Below are positions 1-6,892 of a stretch of 18,579 bases of DNA, piece by piece; the first letter of the stretch is position 1; every line of letters starts with the position of its first letter. The stretch is taken from assembly GCA_003511825.1 (NCBI GenBank), contig DOIU01000126.1, forward strand, positions 1 through 18,579, written 5' to 3'. Below the pieces are notes generated by a model, which saw nothing but the letters and a program-made list of their open reading frames with translations, was not told the origin of the DNA and searched no databases. This stretch comes from Gammaproteobacteria bacterium. GTDB lineage: Bacteria; Pseudomonadota; Gammaproteobacteria; Granulosicoccales; Granulosicoccaceae. The position numbers were made by a program, and so were the translations under genes.

Positions 1-695
1 CCGTGGTTTTGGTCACCAGCAAAACGCTGGCGGAAGTCTCCGCACTGAGTGCCGCCTTGGGCCTGGACCACCCCGTGGTCGCAGAAAACGGCGCGCTGGT
101 CGCCGTGCCACCGGGATACTTCGGCACCGATGACTCGCCTTTACTTCGTCTGTCGCCAACCTACGAGCAGTTGTGCCAATGGCTTTGGCAATTGCGGCAA
201 ACCAAGGGCTACCGTTTCACCGGGTTCTGTGACATGGACAACGCCGATGTGGCCAAACACACCGGCTTGAGCACCGAAGACGCTGCCTTGGCGCGTCAAC
301 GTGAGGGCTCCGAACCTTTTATGTGGGAAGATTCAGAAACTGCGCTGGCAGCGTTTATGGAAGATGTGAAGGCGCAAGGGTGGCGATGCGTTCAAGGCGG
401 CCGTTTCTGGCACCTGTTGGGCGATACCGATAAAGCCCAGGCTGCCCATCACGTGCTTTCGCGCTACCGCGAAACCATCGATTGTCATCTGGAAACAGTT
501 GCGCTCGGCGATAGCCCGAACGATCTCCCCTTATTCCACGTCGCGTCCATTGCTGTCGTGATCCGTCGCCATGACGGCACATGGATGGACGTGGACGTTC
601 CTGGCCGGACAATCCAGACCAACGGCATCGGGCCGATTGGCTGGAACGAAGCCATTGGATCTATCCTGACTGAGCTGGAGGCTACCCATGTCTGA
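1..695 (+). CDS. Mannosyl/glucosyl-3-phosphoglycerate phosphatase, HAD family, 5'-truncated by window edge
   Basis: HAD-superfamily (type IIB) phosphatase that removes phosphate from glucosyl- or mannosyl-3-phosphoglycerate to give the compatible solute. The reading frame is open to the left edge. The visible part starts directly at the motif II region (VLVTSKT), so the N-terminal motif I with its nucleophilic DxD must lie upstream of the window; the GTG at position 3 is not the true start. Counting from that GTG, other landmarks are the family-typical QGGRFWHLLGDTDK (about residues 131-144, with the motif III lysine) and motif IV GDSPND (169-174). Its last eight bases overlap the start of the GT81 synthase, indicating translational coupling. 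The neighbouring synthase and phosphorylase make glucosyl-3-phosphoglycerate the likely substrate, although the family is usually annotated as mannosyl-3-phosphoglycerate phosphatase (mpgP). Sequence alone does not separate the two sugars, so no symbol is given. Confidence 0.85.
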   Translation, partial: VVLVTSKTLAEVSALSAALGLDHPVVAENGALVAVPPGYFGTDDSPLLRLSPTYEQLCQWLWQLRQTKGYRFTGFCDMDNADVAKHTGLSTEDAALARQREGSEPFMWEDSETALAAFMEDVKAQGWRCVQGGRFWHLLGDTDKAQAAHHVLSRYRETIDCHLETVALGDSPNDLPLFHVASIAVVIRRHDGTWMDVDVPGRTIQTNGIGPIGWNEAIGSILTELEATHV

Positions 696-1917
696 CTTCA
701 CGCAGCACGGCATCATCACCACCCTGCACAATTTGCGCGATCGCTCCATTGAAGGCCTTGAAGCCGAGCTACTGAAGTTTTCCAAAACCAACCCGATGGC
801 GCTGATTTTGCCATCCTTGTATTCTGAGCTGCTGGGCCCCGCCCTACCGAAAATTGTCAGTGACTTGGAGTTGGTGCCCTACATTGGCGATATCGTGATT
901 GGTTTGGATGCAGCAGACGAGAAGCAATTTGCTCACGCACAAACCTTCTTCGCATCTCTGCCTCAGTTTACGCGAATCTTATGGAACGACGGCCCGCGAC
1001 TGCGTGCATTGCATGACGAACTCGAGCAACGCAAACTCGCCCCCACGCAACCCGGCAAAGGCCGCAACGCATGGTATTGTCTGGGCTATCTGCTGGCCCA
1101 AGGACGCGCAGAAGCGATCGCGCTGCATGATTGCGATATCTTGACGTACGACCGCTTTCTGGTGGCCCGTCTGTTCTACCCGGTGGCCACACCCGCGTTC
1201 GACTTCCGCTTTTGCAAGGGCTACTACTCACGCGTGTCAGACAAAAACCGTCTGGGTGGCCGAGTCACGCGTTTGTTCACATCGCCACTGATCTCCGCGC
1301 TCAAGAAAGTGCTTGGGCCGCTGGATTTTCTCGAATACCTCGACAACTTCCGCTACTTGTTGTCCGGTGAATTCGCGATGAAACGCGATGAAGCCATGAG
1401 CATGCGCATCCCCTCCGATTGGAGTTTGGAGGTCGGCGTGCTGTCAGAGGTGTATCGCAATATATCGCCGCACCATATCTGCCAGGTTGATATTGCTGAT
1501 CGCTACGATCATAAACATCAGGACTTGTCGCAAGACAATGATCAGGGTGGGCTCAATCGCATGAGCATTGAAATATGCCAAGCCCTGTTCCGTAAACTCG
1601 CGACGGAAGGCGTGGTATTGCACACCGAGACCATTCGCTCGATCAAGGCCACCTATTTCCGTATTGCGCTGGATCGCGTGCAACAATATCAAGCAGACGC
1701 CAGCATTAACGGCCTCTCACTCAATCTGAACGCAGAAACTGAGGCCGTGGAATTGTTCGCACGGAGTATTATTACCGCCGGTGAACACTATTTGGCCAAC
1801 CCCATGGAAGTTCCTTTTATTCCGAATTGGTTGCGTGTGTTTGATGCTGTGCCCGATTTTGCGGAACGTTTCCTCGATGCGGTAGAGCAAGACAACCAGC
1901 GAATCGAAGCCAGTTAA
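688..1917 (+). CDS. gpgS: Glucosyl-3-phosphoglycerate synthase-like glycosyltransferase (GT81)
   Basis: Transfers glucose from an NDP-glucose donor to 3-phosphoglycerate, the first step of glucosylglycerate synthesis, in the cytoplasm. The 409 residues have a GT-A layout: an N-terminal nucleotide-binding segment (LPSLYSELLG, about 41-50), GKGRNAW (123-129), a DxD metal motif as DCD (148-150) after a hydrophobic strand, GEFAMKRD (227-234), DWSLEVGVLSEVY (244-256), and a histidine-rich YDHKHQ (273-278) where GT81 enzymes place a metal-binding histidine. The ATG at 688 has a good ribosome binding site (TGGAGG at 676-681) inside the end of the upstream phosphatase gene, which supports this start. 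Its TAA overlaps the stop of the opposing phosphorylase gene. Mannosyl-3-phosphoglycerate synthase (GT55/78) is less likely because the motifs fit GT81 and the partner phosphorylase belongs to the glucosyl-specific family. Confidence 0.85.
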   Translation: MSDFTQHGIITTLHNLRDRSIEGLEAELLKFSKTNPMALILPSLYSELLGPALPKIVSDLELVPYIGDIVIGLDAADEKQFAHAQTFFASLPQFTRILWNDGPRLRALHDELEQRKLAPTQPGKGRNAWYCLGYLLAQGRAEAIALHDCDILTYDRFLVARLFYPVATPAFDFRFCKGYYSRVSDKNRLGGRVTRLFTSPLISALKKVLGPLDFLEYLDNFRYLLSGEFAMKRDEAMSMRIPSDWSLEVGVLSEVYRNISPHHICQVDIADRYDHKHQDLSQDNDQGGLNRMSIEICQALFRKLATEGVVLHTETIRSIKATYFRIALDRVQQYQADASINGLSLNLNAETEAVELFARSIITAGEHYLANPMEVPFIPNWLRVFDAVPDFAERFLDAVEQDNQRIEAS

Positions 1918-3665
1918 CGCATTGTTGTCAGCCAATAGCAACCGTAAGCCGGGATGACTACAGAAGCCGGGTCATCCTGATCGCCTCGGGGCGATTCACG
2001 ACTGATCAGGTCTTGTAACTCAGCGTGGGCTATCCCCGCATAATCGATCATTGCTAAGGCTATCGTTTGTGCGACTGGCGTAAAATTATACAAGCATGTA
2101 ACCGATTGCTGTCCATCTACAGATGTCCGCCGAACAGCGAGTAAGGCATCAGGCAACTCAAACACAGATTGTGGCGCATCGGGGTGAAAAGCCGCTATCG
2201 TTCTGCGAAGCGCTAATCGTTCGCGCAAGGTATTAAAGACAGCGTGAGCGGGTGCGTTGGGATCATCAAGCTGGGGAATAAGTTCGTTGAGCTGCCAGCA
2301 GCGGCGGTTGATCGTGCGTGTCCTGCCTGTGTTTTCGACGCCCTCGTGAAAGTTTGGCGTAGCCAGTAGTGAGTGGATATACACAGCTGGCACCCCTTGC
2401 AATGCCATCGCGACGGTCTGCGACAAAATAAAGCGCTGAACGTGCCACATGTCATGATGCACTTCCGGGTCGCGCATGGCATCGAAGTAACTGATATTCA
2501 GCTCATACGGCACTTGTGTCCCATCCGCCTGCATGCGGTGCGATATATACCCGCCCCGCTGACGCATCGCGTCCAGCAACTCATTGACCTCGCCCTCAGG
2601 GACGATACCTTCCAGTGCACGCAAACCGACACCATCGTGAGACGCGGTAAAGTTTAAGAATGTGCACCCTTTGGGCGCAGGTGCCAACGCTTGCAGCCAG
2701 CGCCGTAGATAACGGGTGGAACCACTGTAAATGCCGTGCAACATCAGCGGCGGCAAACTGAACTGATAAACCATATGCGCTTCATCGCCATCACCAAAAT
2801 AACTCACGTTTTCGGCATGAGGCACATTGGTTTCCGTAAGCAGAATGACATCCGGAGCAATGTCATCCAACATATTACGCATCAGTTTCACGACGTCATG
2901 CGTCTGTGGCAGATGAATACAACACGTACCCACCTCCTTCCACAAGAATGCGACCGCATCGAGGCGAATAATACGTGCACCCTGACGAATGTAGTAGAGC
3001 AAAATATCCAGCGCCTGCATGAGCACATCAGGGTTGGCATAGTTCAGATCAATTTGGTCTTTTGAGAACGTCGCCCATACATAGCGAGTGTCGTGTCGGG
3101 TCCGAATCCGAACAGTCAGAGGTTCAGCACGAGGACGGGTCACCGCTTTCAAACGAGGGTCATCCGGATCAGCCTCAATAAAGTAGCGATTCCCTGGCGG
3201 CATATTCTCCATATAGTCGGCAAACCACAAACTCTCCCTCGAGACGTGATTCAGCACAAAATCAAACATCAACTCAAATCGCTCACCCAAGCGGGCAATA
3301 TCGTCCCATGTGCCGACCTCTGCATTCACACTGCGGTAGTTGATGACCGAAAAACCATCATCTGATGAATAAGGAAAAAAAGGCAGTAAATGCACCGTAC
3401 CGATGCACTCACAAAGGTACTCGCTGCTGAATGATGCCAACGCCTGCAACGGCGACCCGCCCCCATCCCGTAGGCTGTCTCCGTAAGTAATCAGCAAGGT
3501 ATCGGATTCATCCCAGCGTTTTCTGGGCGGGTTACCGGGATGGTCACGTTCATGCTTGCGCGCAATCACTGTCAGGCGTTGAACCAACTCCTCAGTATGT
3601 TCATTGGGATAGAGACGGGCCAGTCTTGCGTGCAGAGTCTCAAGGGTCTTGGGCGCTAACGGCAT
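1914..3665 (-). CDS. GH13_18 sugar phosphorylase, probable glucosylglycerate phosphorylase
   Basis: Predicted cytoplasmic alpha-glucoside phosphorylase of subfamily GH13_18, 583 residues, a single (beta/alpha)8 enzyme related to sucrose phosphorylase. Visible landmarks are HLLPFFPYSSDDGFSV (about 92-107), DFVLNHVSRESLWF (135-148), the nucleophile in RLDAVAFLWKE (Asp236), the acid/base in LLTETNVPHAEN (Glu278), and the transition-state Asp344 in NFTASHDGVGLR. Acid/base and nucleophile are both intact. The NFTASHDG-type loop and the adjacency to genes for glucosyl-3-phosphoglycerate synthesis point to glucosylglycerate phosphorylase (the Meiothermus/E. coli YcjM group) rather than sucrose phosphorylase: glucosylglycerate + Pi to glucose 1-phosphate + D-glycerate. 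The gene ends convergent with the synthase gene, sharing a TTAA. No clear Shine-Dalgarno precedes the ATG at 3665. The acceptor specificity is inference from context; sucrose 6-phosphate or glucosylglycerol phosphorylase are the alternatives. Confidence 0.82.
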   Translation of the reverse strand: MPLAPKTLETLHARLARLYPNEHTEELVQRLTVIARKHERDHPGNPPRKRWDESDTLLITYGDSLRDGGGSPLQALASFSSEYLCECIGTVHLLPFFPYSSDDGFSVINYRSVNAEVGTWDDIARLGERFELMFDFVLNHVSRESLWFADYMENMPPGNRYFIEADPDDPRLKAVTRPRAEPLTVRIRTRHDTRYVWATFSKDQIDLNYANPDVLMQALDILLYYIRQGARIIRLDAVAFLWKEVGTCCIHLPQTHDVVKLMRNMLDDIAPDVILLTETNVPHAENVSYFGDGDEAHMVYQFSLPPLMLHGIYSGSTRYLRRWLQALAPAPKGCTFLNFTASHDGVGLRALEGIVPEGEVNELLDAMRQRGGYISHRMQADGTQVPYELNISYFDAMRDPEVHHDMWHVQRFILSQTVAMALQGVPAVYIHSLLATPNFHEGVENTGRTRTINRRCWQLNELIPQLDDPNAPAHAVFNTLRERLALRRTIAAFHPDAPQSVFELPDALLAVRRTSVDGQQSVTCLYNFTPVAQTIALAMIDYAGIAHAELQDLISRESPRGDQDDPASVVIPAYGCYWLTTMR

Positions 3666-3697
3666 GAGTGATGGTCTGAGGTGGCTAAGATTGCGTG

Positions 3698-3727
3698 ATT
3701 ATGCACAACCCTGGGTTAAAAAGTCAC
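3698..3727 (-). promoter_or_regulatory. Candidate sigma-70 promoter of the GH13_18 phosphorylase gene with palindromic spacer
   Basis: Read on the minus strand, GTGACT (3727-3722) and CATAAT (3703-3698) match the -35 and -10 consensus at 4/6 and 5/6 positions with an 18-base spacer. The -10 is 32 bases upstream of the phosphorylase start codon. The spacer contains a perfect 11-base palindrome, AACCCTGGGTT (3707-3717), placed where a repressor would block polymerase. This is a pattern match only; no regulator gene is in the window. Confidence 0.4.
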
Positions 3728-3738
3728 CTACCGATACA

Positions 3739-3764
3739 CCCATGACCGACGCCAGGGCCATGGG
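3739..3764. other. Inverted repeat between gtrA-like gene and phosphorylase promoter
   Basis: CCCATGACC (3739-3747) pairs with GGCCATGGG (3756-3764), nine pairs including one G-T wobble, around an eight-base loop. It lies just after the GtrA-like gene on the minus strand and just upstream of the candidate phosphorylase -35. There is no T-run after it, so it is at best a Rho-assisted or weak terminator for the ubiA-gtrA transcript; it could instead be an upstream operator for the phosphorylase. Confidence 0.4.
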
Positions 3765-3788
3765 CCGATCATTCTGGAAGAGTGACGG

Positions 3789-4160
3789 TTACGAGGATTG
3801 AAACGTGAAGCGTGAATTGATAGAAAAATTCGCCATGAAGACCGTGCCTGTAGCAACCACCTGAGCCAGGCGGTAGTCAACGCCAACCGATTCATGGAGC
3901 AATCGCAAAATGAACAGATTGAGCACAAGCATCGAGAGTGTTACCGCGATGTATCGTGATAAGGCTTGCCCGTGCGCACGGGTAGATTGGAATGCCCAAC
4001 TATGCAATAAGCTGTAATTCACCAAGCTACCAAAGCAAAAGCCCAAGAAACTGGCCACCCAAGGCATGACGCCGAATAATTCGACCAACACCAACATCAA
4101 GCTGAAATGAACACCGACGGCGAGCACGCCGACGGTGATGTATCGCGCAAGCAAGATCAT
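3789..4160 (-). CDS. GtrA-like family membrane protein
   Basis: Small (123 aa) integral inner-membrane protein with four predicted helices at about residues 5-27, 33-52, 68-88 and 98-116. The family-typical NYxxxxxWxF (N48-F57) follows helix 2, and the C-terminal NFxxNxxFTF is present. GtrA-like proteins are thought to help move polyprenyl-phosphate-linked monosaccharides across the membrane, as in O-antigen glucosylation and in mycobacterial decaprenyl-phosphate-arabinose export. The ATG lies 10 bases after the upstream UbiA-family stop codon, and its ribosome binding site (TGAGGA) overlaps that stop, so the two genes are translationally coupled. This pairing supports a flippase or accessory role for the lipid-linked sugar made by its neighbour. 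The substrate is unknown. Confidence 0.8.
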   Translation of the reverse strand: MILLARYITVGVLAVGVHFSLMLVLVELFGVMPWVASFLGFCFGSLVNYSLLHSWAFQSTRAHGQALSRYIAVTLSMLVLNLFILRLLHESVGVDYRLAQVVATGTVFMANFSINSRFTFQSS

Positions 4161-4170
4161 TGCATTGTCC

Positions 4171-5139
4171 TCAGTACTTCAGAGGTTCAACGAAAAGCGC
4201 CAAGCTTGGAATATCAATCATAAACAATAAGGCGATTGCTGCGACCAAAAATGCAACATAGGTAACAAACAGCTTTTCTTTATACAGCTTTTCTGGCGTC
4301 TGTGTCGACGAGAAAGGCTTCATCGCGATGGCCAAATACCAGGTAAACAGTAATGCAATCAACGGAAAAGAGAGAATAAACTCTATGCGGTATTTAATGA
4401 GAAAGATACCCAGGAAAAACACCGAAGACAGCGCATAAAAGAACGAAGAGAGCAGCAGACTTTGCTCAGTATAGTGCTTAAATGACGCCCGATACAAAGA
4501 GGCACGCTGAGGGTCATTGATAAAGCGGTATTCCGCATAACGCTTCATCGCCATCAAGAAGGCGCCCCCCATCCAGTAGGCCAACAAAATACTTGAGGGC
4601 GGTAACTGCCCAGAGACCAGTGCAGACCACCCGAGCAGCAGCCGCAGTGGGTTGTTGATCGACTCGCTGAGCACGTCCAGGAATACCACTTCCTTGGTGC
4701 GAAATGGCCGGACGTTGTACAACACCCCCATCACCAACAGGATCGCAGAAAACAGAACAAATTCGGGCGTGAGCAAGGTTGCTAACCATAGCCCCGTACC
4801 ACCGAGCAAGATGTATTCGAAAACGACGCCTCCCCCGCGAATCTGCCCAACCGCAGACGGGCGATGCTTTTTCACGGGGTGGAAGCGATCAAACTCTGCA
4901 TCCAGGTATTCATTGATCACGTAGTTTGCCGACGCTACTAAACACGTGCTGGCAACCGCGATGATCAATGGGAAGAGTGCATCAGAAAAGGCCACATCGG
5001 CAAGGACCAATGCCAAGGCGACACCTGGCAGCATAAAGAGATTCTTAAACCAATGATCAGGTCTGGCGATCTTTATATAGTCAGATAAGTTCATTCGGTG
5101 GGCAATTAACGCAAAGTAGTTACTATTATGGGTAATCAT
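4171..5139 (-). CDS. UbiA-family prenyltransferase, resembling polyprenyl-phosphate phosphoribosyltransferase
   Basis: Polytopic membrane protein of 322 residues with about eight to nine hydrophobic segments. It begins, after a short lead, with ARPDHWFKNLF, typical of the group that includes decaprenyl-phosphate 5-phosphoribosyltransferase (mycobacterial Rv3806c-like). The first metal/diphosphate motif reads NEYLDAEFD (N76-D84), followed by HPVKKHRPSAVG, which closely follows the HPxKxxRPxAxG signature of that group. The second motif is YNVRPFRTKEVVFLDVLSESINN (Y141-N163, with D155 and E159). Such enzymes transfer 5-phosphoribose from PRPP to a polyprenyl phosphate, rather than prenylating a quinone ring. 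Oddly, the first motif has Glu77 where the group normally has Asp (NDxxDxxxD). The start is uncertain: ATG at 5139 was taken, but Met16 (5094) also fits the family's usual N-terminus, and neither has a convincing Shine-Dalgarno. It is co-transcribed with the GtrA-like gene. Confidence 0.8.
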   Translation of the reverse strand: MITHNSNYFALIAHRMNLSDYIKIARPDHWFKNLFMLPGVALALVLADVAFSDALFPLIIAVASTCLVASANYVINEYLDAEFDRFHPVKKHRPSAVGQIRGGGVVFEYILLGGTGLWLATLLTPEFVLFSAILLVMGVLYNVRPFRTKEVVFLDVLSESINNPLRLLLGWSALVSGQLPPSSILLAYWMGGAFLMAMKRYAEYRFINDPQRASLYRASFKHYTEQSLLLSSFFYALSSVFFLGIFLIKYRIEFILSFPLIALLFTWYLAIAMKPFSSTQTPEKLYKEKLFVTYVAFLVAAIALLFMIDIPSLALFVEPLKY

Positions 5140-5343
5140 GACTGCATTCGTTCTCGTTGAAAAAATGAGCGGTATTCATTTATTAGTGTATTTTTTTCTA
5201 CAACCCTACACATTTCATGTTGTTCTGGCGGACATTATCTTCCGACTTTTTTATTTTTTTCATCGACTCATTAGCAATCACGGAAGATTCGATTAGCATA
5301 ATTATAGGCACTCAGGCGTTCTTTTTCGCGAGGTGACAATTTA
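5140..5343. promoter_or_regulatory. AT-rich divergent intergenic region between UbiA-family and GT-C genes
   Basis: This 204-base gap must carry the promoters for both divergent genes. It contains long T-runs (about 5189-5195 and 5248-5260) and is clearly poorer in G+C than its surroundings: in 5161-5400, 80 of 240 bases are G or C by hand count. A CATAAT at 5297-5302 could be a -10 for the rightward gene, but I see no matching -35 at normal spacing. Nothing else recognisable is present. Confidence 0.5.
5330..5336 (+). promoter_or_regulatory. Ribosome binding site of the GT-C glycosyltransferase
   Basis: GAGGTGA lies seven bases before the ATG at 5344. It is one of the few clear Shine-Dalgarno sequences in the window and fixes the start of this gene. 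Confidence 0.75.
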
Positions 5344-6729
5344 ATGACGGACCGAATACATCAATATCGAAACCTTATTTTTATAATTTTTTTCATACAC
5401 TTAGTTGTTATTTCCTATTTCGTATTGAGCGGTGGAGATCCTAAAAGAGCGGACACTGCTCGCTATCTAACTCTGGCTGAAACGCTGTGTGCAGAACAGC
5501 ATTACCTCGGCCCCAATGTGCGAAACCGTTCAGACATTTTGCGAATTACTGAACCGCAAGAGAATTTTTTAAAACATGAAAATGCGACCGAACAAGTGCC
5601 CGAAGTCTTCCGAACTCCGGGTTATCCGGTGTTTTTATGTGGTTTGAATAAAATAGGTATTGAATCACATTATGGCATTGTTGCTATTCAATACGCGATG
5701 TATTTGTTCACTGTTTTTCTCATTTGGCACAACATAAAAAAACTGTTTGCGCCAAAGGTAGCCAATTTTTTGGCAATCAGCCTGCTCGTCATACCCGGCG
5801 GGTTGATCTATGCACTCACGCTCTACTCTGAAGTGCTTTTTCTGCTCCTGTTCGCACCCGCCATGCTACTGACGATGCGCTTTACCCGGGAACACAATAC
5901 GTGGCTGCTAGCCGTCGCCGGTGCGCTGTTTGCGTTGAGTTTTTACGTCAAGCCCAGTGTCTTGTACCTACCCTTTTTGTTTGCCGGCGTCCTGGTGGTG
6001 TTCTCTCGCCAACCCCGTCGACACACCGCCATGCAGGCGGGTTTACTTGTGCTGGTGTTCTGTGTGGGCGTCGCCCCGTGGTTGCTGCGCAACCATCACG
6101 CCTACGGCACGCCTTATGTCAGCGGACAAATGAGCAACATGCTCGCGATTTACCATCTCCCAACATTACGGCACGAGCTTGAAGGCACAGCAAAAGCAGA
6201 CTCTCGTCGCACCATTCGCGAAGCCGTTGATGACGCTGTGCATGCACGAGAACAAGAGACGCAGCAATATATGAGTGCCGTCGAGATTTATACGCTGCAA
6301 CAACGCTACGCCATCAGCGGGTTTATGGAGTACCCGATGGTTTACGCTAAGCTTTGGCTGCACGGCACCTATAAATCCATCAAGGGCGACTATCTCCATC
6401 GATTCTATCTCATGATGGGAGGCCGCCCGCTGCAATGGGGGCAAGTCGCCGGTGATGCCTCGGCAGGGCAATTCCTCATCAGAGCCGGTATCAAAGCCGA
6501 ACAGCTCTTTTGGACGTTGATCGCAGGTGTCGCGGCGTTGGCGATTGTCGGCGGACTCTGGCGAAGAGATCCAGTGTATTGGATCAGCGGTCTGTGTATC
6601 GCCTTCTTTTTGGTGATCCCAGGGACGATGGGGTATTCGCGGTTTCGGTTTCCGGTGGACTGGTTGATACTGACGTTTGCAATCAGCCTGTTAGATGTCT
6701 GGGTGGGTAAAGCCCGTCGACGCGATTAA
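5344..6729 (+). CDS. GT-C fold membrane glycosyltransferase (GT39/ArnT-like)
   Basis: Multi-pass membrane protein of 461 residues with features of GT-C glycosyltransferases that use polyprenyl-phosphate sugars. There is a first helix (about 10-29), then an acidic motif DTARY in the first periplasmic loop (Asp37, the usual catalytic position), FRTPGYPVFL (89-98), further helices at about 112-128, 138-158, 160-180, 186-221 and 229-247, WLLRNHHAYGTP (246-257), a soluble stretch at about 260-385, and two C-terminal helices ending in YSRFRFPVDWLI (431-442). It probably transfers a sugar to a periplasmic or surface acceptor (glycan, lipid or protein). Divergent from the UbiA/GtrA pair, it is the natural user of their lipid-linked product. 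The first ~150 codons are AT-rich and the rest is closer to its neighbours. The exact family (PMT, ArnT-like or pilin glycosyltransferase) cannot be decided here. Confidence 0.75.
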   Translation: MTDRIHQYRNLIFIIFFIHLVVISYFVLSGGDPKRADTARYLTLAETLCAEQHYLGPNVRNRSDILRITEPQENFLKHENATEQVPEVFRTPGYPVFLCGLNKIGIESHYGIVAIQYAMYLFTVFLIWHNIKKLFAPKVANFLAISLLVIPGGLIYALTLYSEVLFLLLFAPAMLLTMRFTREHNTWLLAVAGALFALSFYVKPSVLYLPFLFAGVLVVFSRQPRRHTAMQAGLLVLVFCVGVAPWLLRNHHAYGTPYVSGQMSNMLAIYHLPTLRHELEGTAKADSRRTIREAVDDAVHAREQETQQYMSAVEIYTLQQRYAISGFMEYPMVYAKLWLHGTYKSIKGDYLHRFYLMMGGRPLQWGQVAGDASAGQFLIRAGIKAEQLFWTLIAGVAALAIVGGLWRRDPVYWISGLCIAFFLVIPGTMGYSRFRFPVDWLILTFAISLLDVWVGKARRRD

Positions 6730-6744
6730 TCACGTCAACGGGCT
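6711..6744. terminator. Long hairpin at the 3' end of the GT-C gene, possible terminator
   Basis: AGCCCGTCGACGCGA (6711-6725) pairs with TCACGTCAACGGGCT (6730-6744) at 13 of 15 positions around a four-base loop (TTAA). The stop codon of the GT-C gene lies in the loop and right arm. There is no T-run on either side, so this is not a classic intrinsic terminator, but its place between convergent genes suits a transcription barrier. Confidence 0.45.
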
Positions 6745-6778
6745 CTAATACTCCAACCACCTAATAACTTAGGATGCA

Positions 6779-6877
6779 GCCAGCCACAAATCGCTCAGAT
6801 GCTGGGCGCGCGAGTGCAGGACTCGCTGTGCTCATTCAAGTGAGCGCAACAACGCAGGTGGGCACTTTGTAGCTGGC
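6779..6877. repeat. Structured intergenic element with nested inverted repeats, identity unknown
   Basis: The convergent gap between the GT-C gene and argH holds nested complementarity. The outer arms GCCAGCCACAAA (6779-6790) and TTTGTAGCTGGC (6866-6877) pair at 11 of 12 positions. Inside are a hairpin GCGAGT-GCAGG-ACTCGC (6810-6826) and a second one at 6827-6848 (TGTGCTCAT...GTGAGCGCA, loop TCAA, two wobble pairs). Further out, GGATGC (6772-6777) and GCATCC (6903-6908, inside argH) are also complementary. It holds no convincing reading frame. It could be a dispersed repeat (REP/MITE-like), an untranslated structured RNA at the argH 3' end, or a terminator complex. No transposase or target-site duplication was seen. 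Confidence 0.5.
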
Positions 6878-6892
6878 CCGAAGGGAGCAACG

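Noticed and set aside
1914..3665. Labelling the phosphorylase as sucrose phosphorylase or alpha-amylase
   Set aside because: The NFTASHDG-type loop and the adjacent glucosyl-3-phosphoglycerate genes favour the glucosylglycerate phosphorylase subgroup, though the acceptor remains unproven.
3728..3928. Cys-rich 66-codon frame on the minus strand at the end of the GtrA-like gene
   Set aside because: Overlaps the GtrA-like coding region in another frame; the cysteines come from reading its hydrophobic codons out of frame.
6745..6892. Integron attC site or insertion sequence remnant
   Set aside because: No attC-type core sites, no transposase fragment and no flanking direct repeats were seen; the element is left unnamed.
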